Positions 24,790 to 32,497 are shown, numbered from the stretch's first letter. The stretch: DNA of 64,000 nt from Pseudoflavonifractor sp. MSJ-37 (GCF_018917965.1 NZ_JAHLPP010000001.1:744001-808000); one strand, 5' to 3'. Translations and numbers: made by a program. Notes: a model not told the origin generated them from the letters alone.

Positions 24790-25560
24790 TCACATATTCT
24801 GCCGTAACTGGCGGATCGCGTTCTTCTCCAGACGGGAGACCTGGGCCTGGGAGATGCCCACCTCGTCAGAGACCTCCATCTGAGTCCGGCCCTCGAAGAA
24901 ACGGAGCCGCAGGATCTTCCGCTCCCGGTCGGTGAGCCGGGCCATGGCGTCCTTGAGCGCGATTCGCTCCAGCCAGTCCTCGTCGGTGTTTTTGGCGTCC
25001 TTCACCTGATCCATGACACAGACGGTGTCGCCGCTGTCCGAATAGAGCGGCTCGTAGAGGGACACCGGATCGGCGATGGCGTCCAGCGCGAACACGATCT
25101 CCTCGCGGGGGAGCTCCATGGCCTGCGCGAGCTCTTCCACCGACGGCTCCCGCTGGTGCTCGGCCAGGAAGCGCTCCTTCCTCTGGAGGACTTTATAGGC
25201 GGTGTCCCTAAGGGAGCGGGACACCCGTACCGCACCCCCGTCCCGGAGATACCGGCGGATCTCGCCGGCGATCATGGGGACTCCATAGGTGGACAGCCGG
25301 ACGTTCAGCCCCACGTCGAAGCGGTCGATCGCCTTCATGAGCCCGATGCATCCCACCTGGAACAGGTCATCCACGTTCTCGCCCCGTCCACTGAACTTCT
25401 GGACCACGGAGAGGACCAGCCGCAGGTTCCCGGCGATGAGCTCATCCCGGGCGGCGGCGTCGCCCTCCTTCACCCGCTTCAGGAGGGCCATGGTCTCCTC
25501 GTTCTTCAGGACCTTCAGCCTGGACGTGTTGACGCCGCAGATCTCCACTTTTCCCACCAT
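24790..25560 (-). CDS. sigG: RNA polymerase sporulation sigma factor SigG
   Basis: Forespore sigma factor (256 aa). The N-terminus VGKVEICGVNTSRLKVLKNEE matches the sigma-G-specific KVEICGV start; region 2 (NLRLVLSVVQKFSGRGE, DDLFQVGCIGLMKAI), region 3 (GEIRRYLRDGGAVRVSRSLRD) and region 4 with the C-terminal HTH (QMEVSDEVGISQAQVSRLEK) are intact. ATG 25560 follows GGGAGG at 10 bases. In Bacillus it directs late forespore transcription. Its presence indicates an endospore former. It stands alone here, not beside spoIIG genes. Confidence 0.93.
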   Translation of the reverse strand: MVGKVEICGVNTSRLKVLKNEETMALLKRVKEGDAAARDELIAGNLRLVLSVVQKFSGRGENVDDLFQVGCIGLMKAIDRFDVGLNVRLSTYGVPMIAGEIRRYLRDGGAVRVSRSLRDTAYKVLQRKERFLAEHQREPSVEELAQAMELPREEIVFALDAIADPVSLYEPLYSDSGDTVCVMDQVKDAKNTDEDWLERIALKDAMARLTDRERKILRLRFFEGRTQMEVSDEVGISQAQVSRLEKNAIRQLRQNM

Positions 25561-25689
25561 GTGCGCAAGACCTCCCACCATAGAAAGGATATGTATCCAG
25601 TATCTCCGAAGCGGCGGGGAACATACGGCGGTTTGGCCGGCCGCCCGCGCCGATGTCAGGACCGGACGAAGAAAGACGGAAAAAACTAC

Positions 25690-25718
25690 TTGCCAACCGG
25701 TGGGGGATATGCTACAAT
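25690..25718 (+). promoter_or_regulatory. Promoter of tRNA-Gly(CCC)
   Basis: TTGCCA and TACAAT with a 17-base spacer. The transcript would have a leader of about 130 bases before the tRNA. Confidence 0.7.
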
Positions 25719-25746
25719 ATACAAGTCAATCGATGAGACACAGGGT

Positions 25747-25780
25747 CAGTACATCGGTAGTGCGTCGGCTTCCCAAGCAA
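25747..25780 (+). pseudogene. tRNA-Gly-like 5' half in the leader of tRNA-Gly
   Basis: The segment reads like the D-arm and anticodon loop of a glycine tRNA: GTACATCGGTAGTGCG, then GGC-TTCCCAA-GC, where the loop TTCCCAA equals that of the real tRNA-Gly downstream (CCC anticodon). The acceptor and T arms are missing and the anticodon stem pairs only two or three bases, so it is a relic or a tRNA-like leader structure. Confidence 0.4.
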
Positions 25781-25856
25781 AAGATGTATTCGCTCAGTAG
25801 TTTCAAGGATTCTTGAAAGCGGATCTTCCGGAATTGTCACTCTATGAATTTTATAT

Positions 25857-25930
25857 GCGGATGTCGTCTAATGGCAGGGCCCCAGCTTCCCAAGCTGGCG
25901 ACGCGGGTTCGATTCCCGTCATCCGCTCCA
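25857..25930 (+). tRNA. tRNA-Gly (anticodon CCC)
   Basis: Cloverleaf with acceptor GCGGATG/CATCCGC, anticodon stem CCAGC/GCTGG around TTCCCAA (anticodon CCC), T-arm CGGG-TTCGATT-CCCG and encoded CCA. It borders the accessory region that follows. Confidence 0.95.
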
Positions 25931-25933
25931 ATG

Positions 25934-25977
25934 ATCAGTTGCAAGATCGTTCGATCTTGCAACTGATTTATTTTTTG
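25934..25977 (+). terminator. Terminator after tRNA-Gly(CCC)
   Basis: Nearly perfect stem ATCAGTTGCAAGATCG / CGATCTTGCAACTGAT followed by TTATTTTTT. Confidence 0.85.
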
Positions 25978-26055
25978 ACTATTTTGTTGATTTCCTGCTT
26001 TACGAAATGTCACGCCATATGAAAAACAAAGCGTGGCATTTTTGCACACGCAAAA

Positions 26056-26083
26056 GGGACTGCCTGCTATCTCAGACAGTCCC
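26056..26083 (-). terminator. Hairpin at the end of the HTH remnant
   Basis: Stem GGGACTGtCTG/CAGgCAGTCCC with TTTTGCG behind it on the minus strand and ATTTTTTT a few bases behind it on the plus strand; possibly bidirectional. It overlaps the last codons of the HTH remnant. Confidence 0.55.
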
Positions 26084-26311
26084 TCGAAATATTTTTTTGA
26101 TCCTGTTTGACCTCGTTATCCCACCGCTTGAAAAATCTTCTGTACGGACGCGATGTTGACCAGCGAGCTTGGCGGCAGGAAGCCGACCTGTTTTCAGCAT
26201 ACGGTCGATCACGAAGTGAGAGACCTTGAGCAGCTCCACCGATCGCAGACCGTCAGAAATGCGCCATATTCGGGAGGAGTCGTCGATCCTGTCGAAGTTA
26301 CCATACGACAC
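26072..26311 (-). pseudogene. Excisionase-like HTH protein remnant
   Basis: Short frame of 79 codons. The middle part (LLKVSHFVIDRMLKTGRLPAAKLAGQHRVRTEDF) fits the excisionase/MerR-like HTH_17 pattern: an LKVS turn, a recognition helix, the GxLPAxKLxGQ wing and an R-x-x-x-EDF end. The usual N-terminal part is altered, no ribosome binding site precedes the ATG at 26311, and the end runs into a hairpin. It could still be a small expressed protein, but a decayed gene from a mobile element is more likely given the tRNA beside it and the recombinase remnant at 30612. Confidence 0.4.
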
Positions 26312-26617
26312 GCCTCGATGATCCTCTCGGTCTGCTTTTACGTTGCATCACAACGCCCCTCTAAAAAGCGAGAGGATCAGGAAAGATGACATGAGGCGGC
26401 GGATGCCGCATAGGTGGCGAAGGTTTTTCTTTGCGCATATTCCCATTTTTGATACCACGTTTGGGAACTTCACGACCTGTCCATCCCCCTTTGAAAGATG
26501 AACAGCGCTCCCTGCCTATGCAGGGAGCGCTGTTGTGTACCAATGATGCGCCGTTTCCTACCCCTATGAGACATCATATCGCCCATGAGGCCGATCGCTC
26601 AGCGCGCCGTCTGATCG
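26312..26617. other. Intergenic region within the accessory island
   Basis: No convincing gene. It holds a strong hairpin, AACAGCGCTCCCTGC paired with its complement around 26502-26535, without a clear T tract, which may end transcripts of the TlpA operon or of the HTH remnant. The remainder has no recognisable feature. Confidence 0.4.
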
Positions 26618-27577
26618 TCAGGCCATATCGGCGGCGATGGTCTGGTCGATGAGCTTTTGCAGCGTCTCTGCCTGCTTCTTTTCTGTGATGGCGCCTACGA
26701 TGGGGTCACCCACGATATTGCCGCTGCGGTCAACGACGTAGGTGGTGGGATAAGCATTGATGCTCATGGTGAACATTCCCGCCTCACCATCGGAGTCAAA
26801 ATACACATTCTGATAGGTGGCGCCCTTCTTAGCCAGCACGTCCTTCGCCTCGGCAATGGCCGTCTCGTTGCCGTCCAGCGTGAAGGAGTTGATGCCGATG
26901 AGCCCGCCGCCCTTCTCCGCGAGTTCACGGTTCAGCGCGTCCAAATCGGAGAGCTCGCCCACGCAGGGATTGCAGGTGGTGAACCAGAAATTCACCACGG
27001 TGACGGCGTTGCCGGAGAACAGCTCGTCGCTCTTCACCGTGTTGCCATCCAGGTCTTTACCCTCAAAGGCGGGGAACTTCTGCATACTGCCGTCGTCGGG
27101 AGGGGTGCTCGTGTCGCTGCCCGCGGGCATGCTCATATCGCCGTCCATGGATTTCTGCATGATCTCGGGATACTTTTCTTCCAACTCGGCCACCTTGTTT
27201 TCAATATCGCTGATCTCCGTAGTGGACTCCTTCAGCCACTCATACTCCTTGTCGGTGAACTGCTCCTTGGCGTCCTCGACGGTACCCAGCAGGAAGTCGC
27301 CGTAGTTTTTCTCGTCCTCGATCATGGCCATGCCCTTGTCGGTCTCCATAAAGACCTTTTCCCACAGCTCGGTATTTTCCGACAGGATCGCTTTCTCCCG
27401 CTCCAGCAGCTCCGTATGCAGGGTGAGCGCCTCCTCGGCGGTTTTCGGCTCGTCGGTCATGGCGGAGCCGTTGCCGCTTCCATTCGCCATCTTGTCGTTG
27501 TCTCGCGTGCCGCAGGCCGCCAGGGCCAGCACCATCAGCACGGCAAAAGCCAGTGCAAAAATTCTCTTCATGTTCAT
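26618..27577 (-). CDS. TlpA/ResA-like thioredoxin-fold lipoprotein
   Basis: Membrane-anchored thiol-disulfide protein (319 aa). Lipobox LALAAC (Cys22), then about 140 residues of charged helices, a Ser/Thr/Met-rich linker and a C-terminal redoxin domain from about residue 165 with VVNFWFTTCNPC (C202, C205) and AYPTTYVVDRSG containing the cis-proline. ATG 27577 follows GGAGG at 7 bases and overlaps the NapH-like gene by ATGA. Together with the next two genes it forms an extracytoplasmic electron-transfer module. CXXC is CNPC rather than the more usual CPPC/CEPC. Confidence 0.9.
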   Translation of the reverse strand: MNMKRIFALAFAVLMVLALAACGTRDNDKMANGSGNGSAMTDEPKTAEEALTLHTELLEREKAILSENTELWEKVFMETDKGMAMIEDEKNYGDFLLGTVEDAKEQFTDKEYEWLKESTTEISDIENKVAELEEKYPEIMQKSMDGDMSMPAGSDTSTPPDDGSMQKFPAFEGKDLDGNTVKSDELFSGNAVTVVNFWFTTCNPCVGELSDLDALNRELAEKGGGLIGINSFTLDGNETAIAEAKDVLAKKGATYQNVYFDSDGEAGMFTMSINAYPTTYVVDRSGNIVGDPIVGAITEKKQAETLQKLIDQTIAADMA

Positions 27578-28482
27578 TTTGATTCCTCCATCGTTGTTTT
27601 CTTTGGTGCTTCTTTCCCGTTGCCGAAGCCGTAGCGGAAGCTCACGGCGTTCGTCGGACAGGCGCGGATGCACATCCCGCAGCGGATGCACTCGGTATGG
27701 TTGGGCGTTTTCGTCACGTCCACGTCCATCTTGCAGGCTCTGGCACATTTCCCGCAGGAAATGCACTTATTTTCGTCCACCTTCATCTGGAAGAGGGACA
27801 CCTTGTTGAACAGGGCGTAGAACGCCCCCAGCGGGCACAGCCATTTGCAAAACGGCCGGTAGAACAGCACGCTCAGCACGATCACCGACAGCAGGATGCT
27901 GAACTTCCATGTAAACAGCTTGCCCAGCGCCGCCCGGATGCCGGCATTGGCAAGGGACAGCGGGATGGCTCCCTCCAGCACGCCCTGCGGGCAGAGGTAT
28001 TTGCAGAAGAAGGGGTCGCCCATGCCCACGTCGTTCACCAGGAACGCCGGCAGCAGGAAAACCATCACCAGCAGTACGGCGTACTTGAGATAGGTCAGTG
28101 GCTTGAGCTTCTTTGTGGAGAGCTTCTTTGTCGGGATCTTATGCAGCAACTCCTGAAACCAGCCGAAGGGACAGAGGAAGCCGCAGATAAAGCGCCCCAG
28201 CAGCACGCCCAGCAGAATGAGAAAGCCTGTGATATAATAGGAGAAGCTGAACTTGGACGAGCCCACCACTGCCTGAAACGCCCCGATGGGGCAGGCTCCG
28301 GAGGCCGCCGGACAGGAGTAGCAGTTCAGCCCCGGCACGCAGACGGTTTTCCCAGCGCCCTGATACAGTCCTCCCTTGAGGAAGTTCGGCAGATGCAGGT
28401 TGGTCAGCAACGTTGCACCCGCCTGGATCCAGCCCCGGAAGCGGGACATGGTCTGTGAAACGCCTGAAAACTTCTTACCCAA
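27574..28482 (-). CDS. NapH/YccM-like 4Fe-4S membrane protein
   Basis: Polytopic iron-sulfur membrane protein (302 aa). Two CxxxCP-type motifs of the Fer4_5 family (CGFLCPFGWFQ near residue 105, CKWLCPLGAFYAL near 215) lie by membrane helices, an extra CYSCPAASGACPIGA and FFCKYLCPQGVLEG occur, and two ferredoxin motifs close the protein (CISCGKCARAC, CIRCGMCIRACP). It should move electrons across or along the membrane to the TlpA partner. I favour TTG 28482 (GGAG 10 bases upstream); GTG 28491 is possible. It overlaps the CD1871A-like gene by 8 bases. Confidence 0.88.
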   Translation of the reverse strand: MGKKFSGVSQTMSRFRGWIQAGATLLTNLHLPNFLKGGLYQGAGKTVCVPGLNCYSCPAASGACPIGAFQAVVGSSKFSFSYYITGFLILLGVLLGRFICGFLCPFGWFQELLHKIPTKKLSTKKLKPLTYLKYAVLLVMVFLLPAFLVNDVGMGDPFFCKYLCPQGVLEGAIPLSLANAGIRAALGKLFTWKFSILLSVIVLSVLFYRPFCKWLCPLGAFYALFNKVSLFQMKVDENKCISCGKCARACKMDVDVTKTPNHTECIRCGMCIRACPTNAVSFRYGFGNGKEAPKKTTMEESK

Positions 28483-28621
28483 TGCCCACACACTCCAGAC
28501 ATAATTTGATCGCTTTGCTCAGCACCATCGCCGCCTCGCCCCGCCATACGCCGAAGCACAGCATAGCGGCCCCGGCGAGCAGCAGCGTGACCTGCGCCGC
28601 GGCCTTTTTTCCATGACTCAA
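28475..28621 (-). CDS. CD1871A-family CXXC small membrane protein
   Basis: A 48-residue protein starting at TTG 28621, 5 bases after a GGGGGGAT site. It has a basic start (SHGKKAAAQ), one hydrophobic helix (VTLLLAGAAMLCFGVW), the RGEAAMVLSKAI segment and ends CLECVGIG, the CXXC tail typical of the family named after C. difficile CD1871A. It precedes the NapH-like and TlpA-like genes, the usual order for this family. The cysteine pair near the membrane suggests a redox or cluster role; no function is proven. Confidence 0.8.
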   Translation of the reverse strand: MSHGKKAAAQVTLLLAGAAMLCFGVWRGEAAMVLSKAIKLCLECVGIG

Positions 28622-28651
28622 TTTTTATCCCCCCTTCCGACTTTCTGCCCC

Positions 28652-28726
28652 ATTATAGCACGGGGGAGTTAAAGCTGCTGTTAAAAACGAAAACTTAACG
28701 CGGATCTTATCCATTCCTGGTATACT
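28652..28726. promoter_or_regulatory. Divergent promoter region of the redox operon and its two-component pair
   Basis: Leftward -10 TATAAT (28652-28657 complement) has no good -35; instead two TTTAAC copies 12 bases apart (complement of 28668-28673 and 28680-28685) occupy that place. A third element CTTAAC (28694-28699) lies before the rightward -10 TATACT (28721-28726), which also lacks a -35. This is the layout expected of activation by an OmpR-family regulator. Confidence 0.5.
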
Positions 28727-28763
28727 GAAGACATTTGAAGAAATTTTGTAAAGGAGGATAGTC

Positions 28764-29441
28764 ATGCGCCTTTTAGTCATTGAAGATGAACGTGCCCTGT
28801 GCGAGACGATCGTCCGCAGCCTGCGGCGGCTGGCTTACAGCGTGGATCACTGCTACGACGGAGAAAAAGCGCTGGAGCTGATCGGCGTTGAAAAATACGA
28901 TCTCATCCTGCTGGATCTAAACCTGCCGGGGAAGGACGGCATGACGGTGCTGCGTACCCTGCGGCAGACTGACCGGGAGACGAGAGTGCTGATCCTCTCA
29001 GCCCGCAGCGAGGTGGAGGACAAGGTGCGGGGATTGGACGCCGGGGCTAACGACTATCTGGCAAAGCCCTTCCACTTAGCCGAGCTGGAGGCCCGCATCC
29101 GCAGCCTGACCCTGCGGCAGTTCATCCAGCGGGACGTGCTGTTGACCTGCGGAGCCTTGACCTTTGACACGCGCTCCCGCACCGCTTCCGCCAATGGGCA
29201 GACACTGACACTGACCCGCAAGGAAACGGGCATTCTGGAATATCTGATGATGCATCAGGGACGGCCGGTGAGTCAGGAGGAGCTGATGGATCATGTATGG
29301 GACAATAGCGTGGACAGCTTCAGCAATTCCATTCGCGTCCACATCTCAGCCCTACGCAAGAAGCTCCGGGGCGTCCTGGGCTGCGACCCCATCCGAAACC
29401 GTATCGGCGAGGGCTATCTGATGGGAGGCGAGGAAACATGA
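28764..29441 (+). CDS. OmpR-family response regulator of the redox island
   Basis: Response regulator (225 aa) with acidic pocket IEDE, phosphoacceptor D51 in LLDLNLPG, K in LAKPF near residue 100 and a C-terminal winged helix (LTRKETGILEYLMMHQGRPVSQEELMDHVW..RVHISALRKKLR). The ATG follows AAAGGAGGATAGTC. It is divergent from the CD1871A-NapH-TlpA operon and probably controls it. The kinase gene overlaps its stop by ATGA. Similarity is to VanR/QseB-like regulators often carried on conjugative elements. Confidence 0.92.
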   Translation: MRLLVIEDERALCETIVRSLRRLAYSVDHCYDGEKALELIGVEKYDLILLDLNLPGKDGMTVLRTLRQTDRETRVLILSARSEVEDKVRGLDAGANDYLAKPFHLAELEARIRSLTLRQFIQRDVLLTCGALTFDTRSRTASANGQTLTLTRKETGILEYLMMHQGRPVSQEELMDHVWDNSVDSFSNSIRVHISALRKKLRGVLGCDPIRNRIGEGYLMGGEET

Positions 29442-30574
29442 AACGGCTTTCTTTGCAATGGCGCATCACCCTGATGACCGTCCTGCTCATCGGCGTCACC
29501 TGCGTCATCATGAATCTGCTGCTCTGCTCCTCCGGTGTCTACTATATGGATATGATCACAGACACCCTACAGGGCGGCACTACGGTCATTATGGACAGGG
29601 AAGGAGCAGAGAGCTTTGATCCGCGGCTCATAACGCCTGACGAGGATCTGACCATCATTGTCGATGGAGCACAGGGGCGTTTTCGCGCGACCAACTGGTA
29701 CATCACAGCTGTGGTGACACTGTTCAGCGGCATCCTGGCCTATTTTGTCAGCGGGCGTGCCCTCAAACCCCTGCGCAGCTTCGCCTCTCAGGTGGAGAAG
29801 GTGCAGCTGAACAATCTGGCGGATATGCGGATCGATGAGAACGTTTTGCCAGAGTTTCGACGGTTGAGCCACTCCTTCAACCAGATGCTGGAGCGGCTGG
29901 ACAACGCCTTTGCCGCCCAACGTCAGTTCACCGGCAACGCCGCCCATGAACTGCGTACGCCGTTGGCGCTGATGCAGGCGCAGCTGGAGCTGTTTTCCGC
30001 GGAGCATCCTGACGTGCAGCCGGAGACGGCGGAGTTTCTCCGGCTTTTGCGGGAACAGACGGATCGGCTGACCCAGATGACCAAAACGCTGCTGGAAATG
30101 AGCAATTTGCAGCAGGTGGAACGGAATGAGCAGATCCAGATCGCCCCTATGATCGAGGAGATCTTCACCGATCTCGCGCCGCTGGCGGAAAAGAATGATA
30201 TCTCACTTGAAATGGATGGCGACGGCGTCATGACCGGCAGCGATGTGCTGATCTACCGGCTGCTCTTCAACCTGACGGAGAACGCTGTCAAGTACAATCG
30301 TCCGGGCGGCTCGGTGCGGGTCCACGTTGCGCAGGAGCCGGAAAAGCTCTTGATCCGTGTTTCCGACACCGGCTGCGGCATTCCGGAGGAATATCAGCGC
30401 AGTATCTTCCAGCCCTTCTTCCGGGTGGACAAGTCCCGCAGCCGCGAGTACGGCGGCGCGGGGCTGGGGCTTTCTCTGGTGTGGGAGATCGCTGACCTCC
30501 ACGGCGGGACGGTGTGGGTGGAGGAAAGCTCGAAGAAAGGCACCAGCATTGCGGTGGAGCTACCGACGCAGTGA
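29438..30574 (+). CDS. Sensor histidine kinase of the redox island
   Basis: Membrane kinase (378 aa): two membrane helices (about 10-30 and 90-110) with a short extracellular loop of about 55 residues, a HAMP-like linker, HisKA with NAAHELRTPLALM (His170) and an HATPase_c domain with NLTENAVKYNRPGG, SDTGCGIP and GGAGLGLSLVW. It overlaps the regulator gene by four bases and should phosphorylate it. The small sensor loop suggests detection within the membrane, possibly of envelope redox stress; that is inference. Confidence 0.92.
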   Translation: MKRLSLQWRITLMTVLLIGVTCVIMNLLLCSSGVYYMDMITDTLQGGTTVIMDREGAESFDPRLITPDEDLTIIVDGAQGRFRATNWYITAVVTLFSGILAYFVSGRALKPLRSFASQVEKVQLNNLADMRIDENVLPEFRRLSHSFNQMLERLDNAFAAQRQFTGNAAHELRTPLALMQAQLELFSAEHPDVQPETAEFLRLLREQTDRLTQMTKTLLEMSNLQQVERNEQIQIAPMIEEIFTDLAPLAEKNDISLEMDGDGVMTGSDVLIYRLLFNLTENAVKYNRPGGSVRVHVAQEPEKLLIRVSDTGCGIPEEYQRSIFQPFFRVDKSRSREYGGAGLGLSLVWEIADLHGGTVWVEESSKKGTSIAVELPTQ

Positions 30575-30611
30575 TATAGCGCACAAACTCTCCAGTGGCG
30601 CGAAAGGATAA

Positions 30612-30921
30612 ATGTGGAACATCGTACAGGAGGTGCGTCAGCACAAAAAGCGTATCCTCTGGCACATGGACGAGCCGGACCTTTGGTGTTCTGTGCCGAC
30701 CGCGGCAAGCCGCTGGTGCTGTACAAAGCCAGCACGATGGAAAAAGTGGAGCACGATCTCAAGTGCTGCGCCTATGGCAAAAAGGGCAAGACCGTCTGTA
30801 CGACGCACCACATTCATCGACGAACTGACACCAGAGCTGCTGCGGCTGTCCATCTTACGCTGGGCTTCGATCGACGGGCAGTGCATCTTTTCCGTCAACA
30901 CAAGGCAAGGCCAAAGTCCTG
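30612..30921 (+). pseudogene. Frameshifted C-terminal part of a large serine recombinase
   Basis: Pieces of one protein are spread over the frames. Frame starting 30612: VQEVRQHKKRILWHMDEPDL. Next frame: LVFCADRGKPLVLY..KCCAYGKKGKTVCTTHHI, the recombinase zinc beta-ribbon with its first CxxC broken (CADR instead of CADC). Third: FIDELTPELLRLSI, the segment that normally follows it. At least two frameshifts or small deletions, plus the lost cysteine, make it inactive. The catalytic N-terminal domain is absent from the window. It marks an old mobile element end. Confidence 0.7.
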
Positions 30922-30949
30922 AGGACAGTTGTTGTCCTCAGGACTTTTT
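30913..30949 (+). terminator. Terminator after the recombinase remnant
   Basis: Stem AAGTCCTGAGGACA/TGTCCTCAGGACTT with a five-base loop and TTTTTC. It closes the accessory island. Confidence 0.85.
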
Positions 30950-30951
30950 CA

Positions 30952-30980
30952 TTTACTCCGAAGAGGCGTTGGGATATAAT
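30952..30980 (+). promoter_or_regulatory. Promoter of the polyphosphate:AMP phosphotransferase gene
   Basis: TTTACT and perfect TATAAT with a 17-base spacer, 50 bases before the start codon. Confidence 0.6.
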
Positions 30981-31030
30981 AAAAGATATACTGAGAGCAT
31001 AGGATCATGGATGAAGATGGAGGAATCGCC

Positions 31031-32497
31031 ATGCTGGATCGTTGGACGTTCGGGACTGATAAGCGGACGGAGGAGGAGCACAAGACGCTCCTGAAGGCCA
31101 GACGAAAGGACCTGGCCCAGCTTCAGCAGAGACTGAAGGAGGCCAAGCTCCCGGTCATCGTGCTGATCGAGGGCTGGGGCGCGGCGGGGAAGGGCGGACT
31201 AATCCGCTCTCTCATTCGGGAACTGGATCCCCGCTTCTTCAAGGTCCAGCCCGTCTCCATGCCCACAGAGGAGGAGCGCCGCTGGCCCTTCTTGAAACGA
31301 CACTTCGCCTCCATCCCGGCGGCGGGGAAGATCCTCTTCCTAGACTCCGGCTGGGTGGACGAGACCGTCCGGGAGCGTCTGCGGGGAGACCTCTCTGATA
31401 AGGAGTACGCCCAGCGGGTGGAGAGCATCCGGATGTTCGAGCGCCAGCTGGCCGCAGGCGGCTATCTATTGGTCAAGCTCTTCGTCCACATCAGCGAGAC
31501 CAGTCAGCGCTGCCGTCTGGAGAAGCTGGAGCGGGACAAGGACACCGCCTGGCGGGCCGGTGAGAACGACTGGCGGCAGAACAAGAACTATGTCCAGACT
31601 CTGGCGGCTTTCGACGATCTGCTGGAGGCCACAGAGATCCCCTGGGCCCCCTGGAAGATCATCGACGGGACCAACGCCATCCAGGCTCAGGCCGCGGCGG
31701 CGGACTGGATGTACCGGCAGATCTGCTCCGCTCTGGAGGAGCGCCCCATCCCGGACCACCCGGCCCGGGACTGGCCTCTTGTGGCCATGCCGGCCCTGGC
31801 TGATGTGCCGCTGGACAAGACGCTCCCGGGGGACAAATACGAGGAACAGCTCAAAAAGTGCCGGAAGAAGCTGGCCGCCCTCCACAATGAGCTCTACCGG
31901 AAGAAAGTGCCGGTGGTCATCGTGTTCGAGGGACAGGACGCCGCCGGAAAGGGCGGCACGATCAAGCGGCTGGCCTCCGCGCTGGATCCCAGGGGGTACG
32001 AGGTCTTGCCCATCGCCAGTCCCAGCCCGGAGGAACTGTCCCGTCACTATCTGTGGCGCTTCTGGACCCGGCTCCCCAAGACGGGGCATATCGCCATCTT
32101 CGACCGGAGCTGGTACGGACGGGTGATGGTGGAGCGTCTGGAGGGCTTCTGCTCCGAGGCGGCCTGGAAGCGGGCCTATGACGAGATCGACGAGTTCGAG
32201 CGGGAGCTGACCGAGGCCGGCACCGTGGTGGTGAAGTTCTGGCTCCAGATCGATAAGGACACCCAACTGGCCCGGTTCCAGGCCCGGCAGGATGACCCGG
32301 AGAAGCGTTGGAAGATCACGGACGAGGACTGGCGCAACCGGGAGAAATGGGACGAGTATCAGGCGGCGGTAGACGAGATGCTGGCCAAGACCAGCACGGA
32401 ATACGCCCCTTGGCACATCTTGGAGTCGGTGGATAAGCGATGGGCCCGGATCCAGGCCATGAAGATCGTGATCGAGGCCATCCAGAAGGCTCTGTGA
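31031..32497 (+). CDS. pap: Polyphosphate:AMP phosphotransferase (two-domain PPK2)
   Basis: Cytosolic kinase (488 aa) made of two PPK2 domains; class II enzymes of this form phosphorylate AMP to ADP with polyphosphate. Walker A motifs are EGWGAAGKGG (47-56) and EGQDAAGKGG (near 300). The C-terminal copy has the full lid motif DRSWYGRVMVERLEGF; the N-terminal copy has the divergent LDSGWVDETVRERL, so the C-terminal half is likely catalytic. ATG 31031 has GGAGG at 7 bases. The M20 gene follows after 29 bases. Confidence 0.9.
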   Translation: MLDRWTFGTDKRTEEEHKTLLKARRKDLAQLQQRLKEAKLPVIVLIEGWGAAGKGGLIRSLIRELDPRFFKVQPVSMPTEEERRWPFLKRHFASIPAAGKILFLDSGWVDETVRERLRGDLSDKEYAQRVESIRMFERQLAAGGYLLVKLFVHISETSQRCRLEKLERDKDTAWRAGENDWRQNKNYVQTLAAFDDLLEATEIPWAPWKIIDGTNAIQAQAAAADWMYRQICSALEERPIPDHPARDWPLVAMPALADVPLDKTLPGDKYEEQLKKCRKKLAALHNELYRKKVPVVIVFEGQDAAGKGGTIKRLASALDPRGYEVLPIASPSPEELSRHYLWRFWTRLPKTGHIAIFDRSWYGRVMVERLEGFCSEAAWKRAYDEIDEFERELTEAGTVVVKFWLQIDKDTQLARFQARQDDPEKRWKITDEDWRNREKWDEYQAAVDEMLAKTSTEYAPWHILESVDKRWARIQAMKIVIEAIQKAL

